49,158 nt of DNA from positions 1-49,158 of the forward strand of contig CALCGJ010000090.1 of NCBI GenBank assembly GCA_937900965.1, in the 5' to 3' direction. The position numbers were made by a program, and so were the translations under genes. The notes beneath the pieces are model-generated. The model searched no databases. It saw only the letters and a list, made by a program, of their open reading frames with translations, and had not been told where the DNA came from. Positions 41,983 through 49,158 of the stretch are shown here, piece by piece (positions within the stretch are counted from its first letter, which is position 1; each line of letters begins with the position of its first letter). The stretch comes from an uncultured Bacteroidota bacterium (GTDB taxonomy: Bacteria > Bacteroidota > Bacteroidia > Bacteroidales > FEN-979).

Positions 41983-43308
41983 CTATTTTTTGATAAACCT
42001 GGCAGATAGAGTTTTTGAACCTGACCTGACAGTTACGAAATAGAGCCCTGCAGAGTAGGATGAACAATCTATCCAGACACCTGATACAGTCATTTCATTA
42101 CTCTGGTATATTGTACGTCCTGTAATATCCCTGATAAGGATCTCAGTAATTGGAGTCTCACCTGTATATTTAATCCTCACCTGTTCTTCAACCGGATTAG
42201 GATAAAGAGCAATAGACAATTCTTTCTCAACACGGGAATCAATCCCAACAGGAACACGATAATCAAGGGCAATAGCATCGGTGTTAAAGCCGGTCAAAAA
42301 TGAGGTGACAGAGTCACCTGTTATGGTTCCCACGACATCTACACCAAAGCTTACACGATTTCCGATATTGGTATACAAATAGGAGTTAATATAATCTGTG
42401 GCATAGGAGGTGTAGTAGATATGATTTGCTGAGCCGGGATCCGGGAAGATGACAGTATCTTGCAACATACGGGTATCCAGGTTGAAAGATCCAATTCCAT
42501 TGTTCAGTGTCAGGAAAAGCAGGGTGTCAATTATTCCGCTGTTCTTCATGCCGCCAGCCCCATTTCCTACCCGTAGGTTGAAAATGTAATTGGTGTATGC
42601 TTTACTGTCTGTATCATAAGCGGTTACACTTCCTACGTCAGTACTACCAAAGGGTGTTTCATTTACACTAAAAATAAATCTTGCATATTTGTGCAGATCG
42701 TTAATACCAACAGCATTAGGGCCAAAATTGATCTCTCTTTTTAATGTCCAGTTGTTGGGGTTAATAACTGCCATCTTTCCTTCAGTACCTAAATACCCTC
42801 CATTTATTGCCACATACACAGAATCCTGGTAATGTGTAATACCTTTGCACTCACCCGAGATGTTCTGAATCCTTGCGATTAATGAAAGATCATTTGCATT
42901 TAGTACCTCCACAAAAAATTTAACAACAGGATACTGCTTGGTAACGATTAACCTGTTATTATACACATAGAGCCTGCTCAGTCCGGAATCGGCCACGGCA
43001 TTCAGGCGCTGCAATGTATTTGCATCATACATAACAATGCTGTCCTGGGCTGCGACATATATCTTAGCATTTGCAATAACTACATCCTGAACAGATTGCG
43101 TTTTTATCTCATCGAAAACATAGGTAGCTCCTGTAGAAGGGTTATATGTTTGTACCGTAACATAATCGACAGCGGGAGGTGTAGATTCGTATTGGTTTCC
43201 GTTAACAACAATCACTTGTTCAACCCACGAAGCTTCCTGTCCGAGAGCAATCCATGGCAGGACCACCATAAGTGCAAAGAATGAAAAGAGGAAAGTATAT
43301 TTTTTCAT
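41983..43308 (-). CDS. Secreted beta-propeller with T9SS tail (DUF5074-like)
   Basis: A 441-residue protein with signal peptide (FALMVVLPWIALGQEA), propeller-type repeats (VVIANAKIYVAAQDSIVMYDANTLQ; GITHYQDSVYVAINGGY; KMAVINPNNWTLKREI) and a T9SS tail (ALYPNPVEEQVRIKY ... ARFIKK). It is the first gene of the minus-strand uptake operon, 33 nt upstream of the next. A second propeller besides the lipoprotein form suggests paralogous ligand-capture proteins. A -7 box lies at 43378-43371. No cobalamin-riboswitch consensus was found in the 124-bp leader region. Confidence 0.82.
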   Translation of the reverse strand: MKKYTFLFSFFALMVVLPWIALGQEASWVEQVIVVNGNQYESTPPAVDYVTVQTYNPSTGATYVFDEIKTQSVQDVVIANAKIYVAAQDSIVMYDANTLQRLNAVADSGLSRLYVYNNRLIVTKQYPVVKFFVEVLNANDLSLIARIQNISGECKGITHYQDSVYVAINGGYLGTEGKMAVINPNNWTLKREINFGPNAVGINDLHKYARFIFSVNETPFGSTDVGSVTAYDTDSKAYTNYIFNLRVGNGAGGMKNSGIIDTLLFLTLNNGIGSFNLDTRMLQDTVIFPDPGSANHIYYTSYATDYINSYLYTNIGNRVSFGVDVVGTITGDSVTSFLTGFNTDAIALDYRVPVGIDSRVEKELSIALYPNPVEEQVRIKYTGETPITEILIRDITGRTIYQSNEMTVSGVWIDCSSYSAGLYFVTVRSGSKTLSARFIKK

Positions 43309-43370
43309 ATATTCATCATTTAATTGTTAATCAATATGTTGGAATACTTGATTAAGAGTCTGAAACACAA

Positions 43371-43378
43371 CAAAGATA
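43371..43378 (-). promoter_or_regulatory. -7 promoter box TATCTTTG of the surface uptake operon
   Basis: CAAAGATA on the plus strand reads TATCTTTG on the minus strand. It lies 62 nt upstream of the first gene of the cluster, leaving room for a short leader only. Confidence 0.5.
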
Positions 43379-43432
43379 CATGTTTTCGTGTTTGAATTCA
43401 GTAATTTATTGTAAATTTACATGCAAAACTGA

Positions 43433-43657
43433 ATGACTATGTCTAAGAGGTTCAACACAATTCTTTTTCTTCTATTCTTTTTTTTCTCTATCCCATTTTA
43501 TTTCTCCTGTTCAAAGTCCAGAATATCCAGCTGCAAGTCAAACCGTACCTATAAACAAAGTTCTGTCAAGAAGAACCGGAGTAACTACGGACAGAGGTTT
43601 GGACATAAACAAAGCTCTCCCCGCAAAGACTATGTGATTAAGAACCGTAAGAAATAG
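43433..43657 (+). CDS. Small basic lipoprotein-like protein
   Basis: A 74-residue product with a hydrophobic leader (FNTILFLLFFFFSIPFYF) followed by SCSKS, a plausible lipobox, and then a strongly basic tail rich in Lys, Arg and Ser. A second ATG at 43439 is equally possible. Small basic lipoproteins of this sort are frequent in Bacteroidota and poorly described. The palindrome GTAAATTTAC (43411-43420) overlaps its probable promoter. Function unknown. Confidence 0.55.
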   Translation: MTMSKRFNTILFLLFFFFSIPFYFSCSKSRISSCKSNRTYKQSSVKKNRSNYGQRFGHKQSSPRKDYVIKNRKK

Positions 43658-43692
43658 ACACTGATTTGACCTGTTCCTTTGAAAATCGGGAT

Positions 43693-44469
43693 TTATTTTG
43701 CCTCTCCATTTTTAAACTTTGTTGTTTTGACAGCTTTCCCGGTTTCATCATAATCAGTCCACTTTCCCTCCTTGATCCCGTCTGCATATGTTCCTGTCAG
43801 TTTTAGTTTTCCATTTCTGTAGAACTCTTTATACTCACCCTCCTGTTTGTTATTCAGGTATTTGACAACTGTTGCAATGGTATCGTTCTCATAAAAAGTA
43901 CGTTGCGTCCCTTCAAAGGTACCAAAATGGTAATTATATATGGCTACCAGCCTACCCTCCCGATTGAACCATTTGGATGGTCCACTCTTCAGATTCTCCC
44001 GGTAGTATGCCTCTTCCTGGATTTTTCCATCATCATAAAAGCTCCGGTAAAGGCCTGTCAGCATACCCTGGTCATACTCTTGCCTTTTTATTAATTTAGA
44101 TGATAACGGGCTATAATCAAATACAAGTCCATGTAGCTTGTTATCCTGATAATGCTCAACGTTACTGACCTTACCCATACGGTCAAACTGCAGGACAATC
44201 CCATCGAGTTTTCCATTCTTGAATGTTTCGACACGAATTACCTGGTCGTCTGTAAGATAGGTCTCCCATGTTCCATCTTTAACGCCATCTACATAACTTC
44301 CCCTGGTGGTAAGTTCGCCTTTTCTCTCATTCCAAAATCCATCCTTCAAGCCCCTTTCATTGAACTGATTGCCACGATCTCCTTTATTTTCAGGTTCGTT
44401 GGTTTGCGACCATGCCATAAAGGGAAGCACAATCAAGATCACCATTAATAAACTCAATATCTTTTTCAT
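43693..44469 (-). CDS. MORN-repeat (YwqK-like) secreted protein
   Basis: From the ATG at 44469 it has 258 residues with signal peptide (VILIVLPFMAWSQTN) and then about nine MORN/YwqK-type repeats, such as GLKDGFWNERKGELTTRGSY, GVKDGTWETYL, GKLDGIVLQFD and GIKEGKWTDYDETG. Databases often call such proteins YwqK family antitoxins by inheritance; a periplasmic or surface scaffold is more likely. The longer frame to 44502 lacks support. A -7 box is at 44507-44500. Confidence 0.82.
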   Translation of the reverse strand: MKKILSLLMVILIVLPFMAWSQTNEPENKGDRGNQFNERGLKDGFWNERKGELTTRGSYVDGVKDGTWETYLTDDQVIRVETFKNGKLDGIVLQFDRMGKVSNVEHYQDNKLHGLVFDYSPLSSKLIKRQEYDQGMLTGLYRSFYDDGKIQEEAYYRENLKSGPSKWFNREGRLVAIYNYHFGTFEGTQRTFYENDTIATVVKYLNNKQEGEYKEFYRNGKLKLTGTYADGIKEGKWTDYDETGKAVKTTKFKNGEAK

Positions 44470-44499
44470 TTTTTTATTTGAATTAGGAACCCGGAAGTA

Positions 44500-44507
44500 C
44501 AAAAATA
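44500..44507 (-). promoter_or_regulatory. -7 promoter box TATTTTTG of the MORN gene
   Basis: CAAAAATA on the plus strand is TATTTTTG on the minus strand, 30 nt before the ATG at 44469. Confidence 0.45.
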
Positions 44508-44522
44508 AGAAATGAAACCTGA

Positions 44523-45833
44523 TTACCCTGGAATCTCAGCCATTAAATCGAAATGGCTTGCTTCGGTAATCCGAACCGTATAAAAATTGCCGATATAAAT
44601 GGGAACACCTGTTTTTCTAATCAATACCTCCTGGTCTACTTCCGGTGAATCGGCTTCGCTTCGACAAGCCCAAAACTCCTCCTCTTCCCTGTCTACAATA
44701 ACTTTAATCTCCTTCCCCACAAATTCCTGGTTTCGTTTCAGTGAGATCTGTTCCTGGATCTGCATCAAACGTGCCTGGCGCTTCATCTTGATTTTCGCCG
44801 GGAGGATATCTGTAAATTGAAATGCAGGTGTTCCCTCTTCATGCGAATAGGTGAATACTCCCAAACGGTCAAACGATGACTCAGCTACAAATTGGCAAAG
44901 TTCCTCAAAATCGGCCTCTGTTTCACCAGGATAACCGGTAATAAAAGTTGTTCGAATTGCAACACCCGGGATTGTATTCCTGATCTTATCCACCAATTCA
45001 CGAGTCTTATCACTTGTCATACCTCGTTTCATTGAATGTAAGATATGATTGCTGATATGCTGAAGTGGAATGTCAATGTAGTTGCAGATATTCGAGTGAT
45101 CCCGGATGACATCCAGAACCTCTAAGGGAAAAGCATGAGGATATGTATAGTGCAGCCGAATCCATTCAATACCCTTGACAGATGCCAGTTTCCTGAGAAG
45201 TTCAGCCAGCCGGCGCTTTCCGTAGAGATCAATTCCATAAAAGGTTGTATCCTGTGATATAACCAACAGCTCCTTCACACCACTTTCGGCCAGATAAGTA
45301 GCTTCAGCAACCACCTCTTCAAGTGATTTCGACCGGTGAGCACCACGTATGGCTGGAATGGCGCAGAATGAACAGGTTCTGTCGCAACCCTCTGCTATTT
45401 TCAGATAGGCATAATGTGATGGAGTGGTGATACTCCTCTCACCCAGAAGCTTATTGCGAAACTCCCCTCCAATCTCACGTATTATTTCCGGTAACTCGCT
45501 GACCCCAAAAATACCATCGGCTTCAGGGATTTCAATGGTAAGTTCCTGGCGGTAACGTTCTGTAAGGCATCCCATTAGAAATAACCGATTGATCTTTCCG
45601 GTTCTCTTCGCCTCAGCATAGTGTAAAATGGTATCGACAGATTCCTGTTTGGCATCACCGATAAAACCGCAAGTATTAATGATGACGGTCTTGATGCCCT
45701 GGAGAGTTTCTGGTTCGAAAACAACGTTGAACTTGCTGTATTCCAGCTGCTTCATCAACACTTCAGTGTCGACCAGATTTTTGGCACAACCCATTGAAAC
45801 CAGACCAATCCCTCTATTTTTTATTGATATCAC
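44523..45833 (-). CDS. rimO: Ribosomal protein S12 methylthiotransferase RimO
   Basis: RimO adds a methylthio group to the conserved aspartate of ribosomal protein S12, using two 4Fe-4S clusters. The 436-residue protein has the auxiliary-cluster cysteines C16 (MGCAKN), C55 (NTCGF) and C89 (MGCL), the radical-SAM triad C150-x3-C154-x2-C157 (CDRTCSFC) and a C-terminal TRAM domain (EIKVIVDREEEEFWACRSE region). PRIPGxRGxHRSR-type wording as IPAIRGAHRSKS separates it from MiaB. The start is GTG at 45833, overlapping the ftsY stop (GTGA). Confidence 0.95.
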   Translation of the reverse strand: MISIKNRGIGLVSMGCAKNLVDTEVLMKQLEYSKFNVVFEPETLQGIKTVIINTCGFIGDAKQESVDTILHYAEAKRTGKINRLFLMGCLTERYRQELTIEIPEADGIFGVSELPEIIREIGGEFRNKLLGERSITTPSHYAYLKIAEGCDRTCSFCAIPAIRGAHRSKSLEEVVAEATYLAESGVKELLVISQDTTFYGIDLYGKRRLAELLRKLASVKGIEWIRLHYTYPHAFPLEVLDVIRDHSNICNYIDIPLQHISNHILHSMKRGMTSDKTRELVDKIRNTIPGVAIRTTFITGYPGETEADFEELCQFVAESSFDRLGVFTYSHEEGTPAFQFTDILPAKIKMKRQARLMQIQEQISLKRNQEFVGKEIKVIVDREEEEFWACRSEADSPEVDQEVLIRKTGVPIYIGNFYTVRITEASHFDLMAEIPG

Positions 45834-46789
45834 GGTTGATCTGTAAAAAGACTCTCTACAAACTCCACGCGGTTGAAAACCTGGAGGTCTTCCATTTTCT
45901 CGCCAATGCCGATATATTTCACCGGCACTTTGAATTGGTCTGAGATTCCAATAACCACACCTCCTTTGGCAGTACCATCAAGTTTAGTCAGGGCTAACGC
46001 ATTTACCTCGGTAGCAGCGGTGAATTGCCTGGCCTGTTCAAACGCATTCTGACCTGTGGATGCATCGAGTATCAAAAGGACTTCATCAGGGCCATCGGGA
46101 ACCAGCTTCTGTATTACTTTTCGAATTTTTGACAGCTCATTCATCAGGTTGATCTTGTTGTGAAGACGTCCTGCAGTATCAATTATTACGACATCAGTTT
46201 GACTGGAGATAGCGCGATTTACCGTATCAAAGGCCACAGATGCCGGATCGGTTCCCATACCATGGGATACGATGGGAACCCCTACCCTTTCAGCCCAGAT
46301 CGTAAGCTGGTCGACCGCTGCGGCACGAAATGTATCTGCGGCACCCAGTAAAACCGATTTTCCGTTTTGTTTAAACTGGTAAGCCAGTTTACCAATGGTA
46401 GTTGTTTTACCAACTCCGTTAACACCAACAACCATGATAATAAATGGTTTCTTCCCTTCGGGGAGAACAAACCCGGGGAGTTCTTCATTATTGTTTTCCT
46501 GCAGCAATGCCGCTATCTCTTCTTTCAGGAGCTGGTTTAATTCTCCGGTCCCAAGAAATTTATCCCGTGCAGCCCGTTGCTGGATACGTTCAATAATCCG
46601 AAGTGTTGTCTCTACGCCTACATCAGAGCTAACCAATACCTCTTCAAGATTGTCCAAAACCTCGTCATCTACTTTTGACTTTCCAACGACAGCCTTGGAT
46701 ATTTTTGAAAAGAGAGAGCTTTTCGTCTTTTCAAGACCTTTATCAAGGTGTACTTTCTTTTCGCCTGAGAAAATTTTAAAAAATCCCAT
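45830..46789 (-). CDS. ftsY: Signal recognition particle receptor FtsY
   Basis: FtsY is the membrane-associated GTPase that receives the SRP-ribosome complex. The 319 residues lack the long acidic N-domain of E. coli but keep the NG core: G1 GVNGVGKTT (122-130), DTFRAAAVDQL (152-162), DTAGR (204-208) and TKLDGTAKGG (268-277). It is followed by rimO with a GTGA overlap. Upstream lies a 36-bp palindrome that should terminate the rpmG-DUF4295 transcript. Confidence 0.96.
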   Translation of the reverse strand: MGFFKIFSGEKKVHLDKGLEKTKSSLFSKISKAVVGKSKVDDEVLDNLEEVLVSSDVGVETTLRIIERIQQRAARDKFLGTGELNQLLKEEIAALLQENNNEELPGFVLPEGKKPFIIMVVGVNGVGKTTTIGKLAYQFKQNGKSVLLGAADTFRAAAVDQLTIWAERVGVPIVSHGMGTDPASVAFDTVNRAISSQTDVVIIDTAGRLHNKINLMNELSKIRKVIQKLVPDGPDEVLLILDASTGQNAFEQARQFTAATEVNALALTKLDGTAKGGVVIGISDQFKVPVKYIGIGEKMEDLQVFNRVEFVESLFTDQP

Positions 46790-46818
46790 TGTTTTGACGG
46801 GTTGAGTTATACCCTATA

Positions 46819-46854
46819 AAAAGTAGGGGCAATTCATGAATTGCCCCTACTTTT
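46819..46854. terminator. 36-bp perfect palindrome, terminator-like
   Basis: AAAAGTAGGGGCAATTCA (46819-46836) is followed directly by its exact reverse complement (46837-46854). The A-run before and T-run after allow termination in both directions; on the minus strand it follows DUF4295. The GTAGGGGCAATTC core looks like a dispersed REP-type palindrome rather than a gene-specific terminator. Confidence 0.8.
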
Positions 46855-46895
46855 ATGATACCTGAAAAGTTTTCTTCAATATTAATCAGCACTTG

Positions 46896-47057
46896 CTAGT
46901 TCTCTTTTGCTGCGAGGTAATCCTTTATTTTATCGTTAGGAACCATTGACTCTTTAAAAGCATATGCTCCTGTTTTTGGAGACCTGACCATCTTAATCAC
47001 CTTGGTGATATCTTTGGCTGAGGCTCCTTTAAATGCTGCAACTACTTTCTTTGCCAT
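46896..47057 (-). CDS. DUF4295 family protein (ribosome-cluster small protein)
   Basis: A 53-residue basic protein, MAKKVVAAFKGASAKDITK then VIKMVRSPKTGAYAFKESMV, ending AAKEN. It matches DUF4295, a Bacteroidota-specific small protein nearly always encoded between rpmG and ftsY. A ribosome-associated role is widely assumed from that position but I know of no direct proof. Here it follows rpmG by 12 nt on the minus strand, and the palindromic terminator comes 41 nt after its stop. Confidence 0.9.
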   Translation of the reverse strand: MAKKVVAAFKGASAKDITKVIKMVRSPKTGAYAFKESMVPNDKIKDYLAAKEN

Positions 47058-47069
47058 AACTAAATGCTG

Positions 47070-47258
47070 TTATTTAATTTCTTTATGAACTGTCATCCTT
47101 TTCAGGGACTTGTTGTATTTCTTTATCTCCAAACGTTCCGGAGTGTTCTTCTTATTTTTGGTTGTGATGTATCTGGACATACCGGGAACACCGCTGGTCT
47201 TGTGTTCAGTACATTCAAGAATCACCTGAATCCGTTGATCTTTACTCTTTTTCGCCAT
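47070..47258 (-). CDS. rpmG: 50S ribosomal protein L33
   Basis: From the ATG at 47258 the protein has 62 residues: [20 protein letters not shown], then [20 protein letters not shown] and [15 protein letters not shown]. This is L33, with a single Cys in ECTEH where some species have a full zinc-binding set. The longer frame to 47447 runs through the promoter into the next gene and is rejected. A good promoter lies 27 nt upstream. The usual upstream partner rpmB (L28) is not here. Confidence 0.93.
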   Translation of the reverse strand: MAKKSKDQRIQVILECTEHKTSGVPGMSRYITTKNKKNTPERLEIKKYNKSLKRMTVHKEIK

Positions 47259-47284
47259 TTCGTTCTCTCCTGTTTTAAGGCGTG

Positions 47285-47315
47285 CAAAATTAATTATTTT
47301 CCGGTTAATATCAAA
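47285..47315 (-). promoter_or_regulatory. Promoter of rpmG-DUF4295
   Basis: On the minus strand TTTG (47315-47312), 19 nt, TAATTTTG (47292-47285): a textbook Bacteroidota -33/-7 pair. It shows that rpmG is the first gene of its transcript. Confidence 0.7.
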
Positions 47316-47365
47316 ACAATCCCGAAAAATCTTTACTTTAGAACCAAATTTTTCTTTTACAACAG

Positions 47366-48142
47366 ATGATAAAAACTGAAATACAAGGCAAGGTTGGGAT
47401 TGTATCATTGAATCATCCCGAAAAATTGAACGCATTAAGCCAGGCAATGGTACATGATTTGGTAGAGGCGTTTGAATCCTTTAAAGCAGAAAAGATCAGG
47501 GTAGTAATCATCACGGCAGAGCCAAACGAAAGCAATGTCTGGTCGGCAGGTCATTATATACCTGAACTTCCTGAAAATCATGAAGATCCACTTGGATATT
47601 ATGACCCATTAGAGGTTCTTTTACGTACAATCCAGCGCTATCCAGGACCGGTTATAACCCAGGTTCATGGCAGTGTTTGGGGTGGTGCTTGTGACCTTAT
47701 CATGTCATCTGATATTTCCATTGGAGATTCCACTTGTTCATTTGCAATAACTCCTGCCAAAATTGGCGTTCCATACAACGCCTCCGGTATCGGTCATTTT
47801 ATCGCCCGACTGGACCTGAATCAGGCGAAAGAGATGTTTTTTACAGCCCGACCGGTAGATGCCGCAATGGCTGAAAATTGGGGAATTGTAAATCATATCG
47901 TAGAAGGGGATCAGCTTGCCGCTTACACTATGGAAATGGCTCAACATATAACAACACTTGCTCCGCTCTCCATTGAAGTAATCAAGGAGCAATTCAGGAT
48001 TCTTGCGAACTCACAGGCATTGAGTGCCGACGTATTCGAAAAAATTGAGGGATTACGTACCAGGGTTTGGGAGAGCAAGGACTATCATGAAGGAATCAAG
48101 GCCTTTAATGAAAAACGCAAACCACACTTTACCGGAGAATAG
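47366..48142 (+). CDS. scpB: Methylmalonyl-CoA decarboxylase (crotonase family)
   Basis: A 258-residue crotonase-fold enzyme closely resembling E. coli ScpB/Ygf[22 protein letters not shown] (His63), a DPLGYYDPL segment, the oxyanion loop [15 protein letters not shown] (102-116), and GVPYN with Tyr137, the counterpart of the E. coli active-site Tyr140. It decarboxylates methylmalonyl-CoA to propionyl-CoA. Together with a B12-dependent mutase elsewhere it would take part in succinate-propionate interconversion. The C-terminus [14 protein letters not shown] matches the family. It is 5 nt before the recombinase gene. Confidence 0.9.
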   Translation: MIKTEIQGKVGIVSLNHPEKLNALSQAMVHDLVEAFESFKAEKIRVVIITAEPNESNVWSAGHYIPELPENHEDPLGYYDPLEVLLRTIQRYPGPVITQVHGSVWGGACDLIMSSDISIGDSTCSFAITPAKIGVPYNASGIGHFIARLDLNQAKEMFFTARPVDAAMAENWGIVNHIVEGDQLAAYTMEMAQHITTLAPLSIEVIKEQFRILANSQALSADVFEKIEGLRTRVWESKDYHEGIKAFNEKRKPHFTGE

Positions 48143-48147
48143 TATCG

Positions 48148-49047
48148 ATGAAGTGGGACTCATATTTAAATGGATATCAAGCCTTTCTGCAATTAGAGAA
48201 ATCACTGTCAGCCAATACGGTTGAGGCCTATCTGCATGATGTGAAGACATTGGTCCAGTTTCTGGAACAATCCGGAGAAGAGGTGCAACCTGCCCAGGTA
48301 AAACTAAGCCATTTACAAGGATTATTGAAGTGGGTTACAACGCAGGGCATGACACCCCGCACTCAGTCGAGGCTGATATCGGGATTAAAGTCCTTCTACA
48401 AATATCTTTTGCTGGAGAACATTCTACAGAAAGATCCAACTGAGTTACTTGATGCCCCGAGGATTGGCAGAAAACTGCCGGTAGTACTTACAAGTGCAGA
48501 GATTGATGCACTGATTGAGGTGATCGATCTTAGCACACCGGAGGGCGAACGCAATAAAGCTATTTTGGAAACCCTGTATGGATGCGGACTTAGAGTTACT
48601 GAACTCATAAACCTGAAGATCTCATCTTTATATTTCCCGGAAAGTTTTGTTCGAATCATCGGAAAAGGGAATAAAGAGCGCCTTGTGCCTATAGGAAAAA
48701 GCGCACAAAAACAGATCACCATTTACAAAGACACGGTTCGTATCCTGCAACAGGTTAAACGGGGAAATGAGGATTTTCTTTTTCTGAACAGGCGCGGGTC
48801 AAAGCTATCCCGGGCGATGATCTTCAACATCGTGAAAGACCTAGCTGAAAAAGCAGGCATAAGGAAAACAATCAGTCCTCATACGTTTCGTCACTCCTTT
48901 GCCACCCACCTGGTGGAGGGAGGTGCGGATCTGCGGGCAGTACAGGAAATGCTTGGACATGAATCAATTACAACAACTGAGATCTACACCCATTTGGATC
49001 GGGAATACCTGCGGAGCACGATTACGCAGTTTCACCCACGAAAGTGA
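48148..49047 (+). CDS. Tyrosine recombinase XerC/XerD
   Basis: A 299-residue site-specific recombinase of chromosome-dimer resolution type. The N-terminal SAM-like core-binding domain (SLSANTVEAYLHDV) precedes the catalytic domain with Arg149 (GLRVTEL), Lys173 (GKGNKER), His245 and Arg248 (SPHTFRHSF), His271 (LGHESI) and nucleophile Tyr280 (TTEIYTHL). All six residues are present, so it should be active. The C-terminal LREYL-like end DREYLRSTITQFHPRK resembles XerD. Its stop codon overlaps the first unit of a heptamer array. Confidence 0.93.
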   Translation: MKWDSYLNGYQAFLQLEKSLSANTVEAYLHDVKTLVQFLEQSGEEVQPAQVKLSHLQGLLKWVTTQGMTPRTQSRLISGLKSFYKYLLLENILQKDPTELLDAPRIGRKLPVVLTSAEIDALIEVIDLSTPEGERNKAILETLYGCGLRVTELINLKISSLYFPESFVRIIGKGNKERLVPIGKSAQKQITIYKDTVRILQQVKRGNEDFLFLNRRGSKLSRAMIFNIVKDLAEKAGIRKTISPHTFRHSFATHLVEGGADLRAVQEMLGHESITTTEIYTHLDREYLRSTITQFHPRK

Positions 49048-49136
49048 TTTACGAGGTACGATAACAGTGATTTACGATTAACGATTAACGATTTACGATT
49101 GCATTTTTGATTTTGGATTTACGAGGTACGATTTAT
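49046..49136 (+). repeat. Heptamer repeat array after the recombinase gene
   Basis: Units of the type GATTTAC, GAGGTAC and GATTAAC follow each other: 49046-49059 (two), 49069-49096 (four in a row), 49116-49136 (three, the last GATTTAT). A 17-bp stretch, GATTTACGAGGTACGAT, occurs at both 49046-49062 and 49116-49132. The rest of the window to 49158 holds no gene. Confidence 0.85.
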
Positions 49137-49158
49137 TTTCAAATCTGAAATAAATTGT

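Noticed and set aside
43309-43432. Cobalamin riboswitch ahead of the uptake cluster
   Set aside because: Only 124 bp are available and no B12-box-like core (GCCACTG) was found on the minus strand.
47259-47447. 63-residue N-terminal extension of L33
   Set aside because: It crosses the rpmG promoter and the start of scpB; ribosomal protein L33 starts MAKKSKDQR at 47258.

Overview
The window comes from a member of the Bacteroidota, most probably the order Bacteroidales. Visible markers are the promoter box TAnnTTTG upstream of many genes, no obvious Shine-Dalgarno sequences, several proteins with type IX secretion (T9SS) sorting tails or T9SS roles (PorD), a Bacteroidota-type RNA polymerase omega, a FISUMP-domain surface protein, and the rpmG-DUF4295-ftsY-rimO block. 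By eye the DNA is about 42-43% G+C. I saw no rRNA, tRNA or CRISPR array. Coding density is high and most of the window is ordinary chromosome.

Layout. 1-3950: a truncated metallo-beta-lactamase-fold gene on the minus strand, facing DUF6913-dapA-M14 peptidase. 3985-5238: an alpha-oxoamine synthase (minus). 5313-10304: a tight housekeeping operon bamD-rpoZ-coaBC-porD-recN, followed by fabI (10326-11159). 11202-16901: etfB, etfA, a membrane FeS protein, a CCG-domain protein and an acyl-CoA dehydrogenase, which together look like a route for electrons from fatty acyl-CoA oxidation to the membrane quinone pool. 16902-22358: clpC (minus) and gyrA, then a TPR protein to 23627 with a strong terminator.

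23640-28204 is the most accessory-looking part: a frameshifted PKD/Ig/FISUMP surface protein and a DUF2283 gene with a decayed DUF4258 partner. They lie between imperfect inverted repeats and next to a foldback element. 28205-31503: an ABC-2 transporter pair and an SRPBCC/GyrI-like protein (minus). 31504-31964: an AT-rich control region packed with CTTAAG-like boxes, upstream of an unrecognised protein that resembles a sigma-54 activator lacking its ATPase. 33137-34884: an extended SDR and a steroid 5-alpha-reductase-like membrane enzyme, then a lipoprotein.

35904-36231 holds what I consider the best candidate for something undescribed. It is a roughly 310-nt GC-rich structured RNA gene on the minus strand, with its own -33/-7 promoter and intrinsic terminator, and I could not match it to a known RNA class. 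36397-37810: clpS, a CoA-pyrophosphatase-like Nudix gene, and an OsmC gene.

37821-43308 is a four-gene minus-strand surface uptake cluster (TonB receptor, two beta-propeller proteins, one T9SS surface protein) resembling the BtuB/BtuG corrinoid loci of Bacteroides. 43433-48142: a small lipoprotein, a MORN-repeat protein, rimO, ftsY, DUF4295, rpmG and methylmalonyl-CoA decarboxylase (scpB). The window closes with a XerC/XerD recombinase and an array of heptamer repeats. The B12-type uptake cluster fits metabolically with scpB, because the decarboxylase acts on methylmalonyl-CoA, the product of the B12-dependent mutase; that link is inference.
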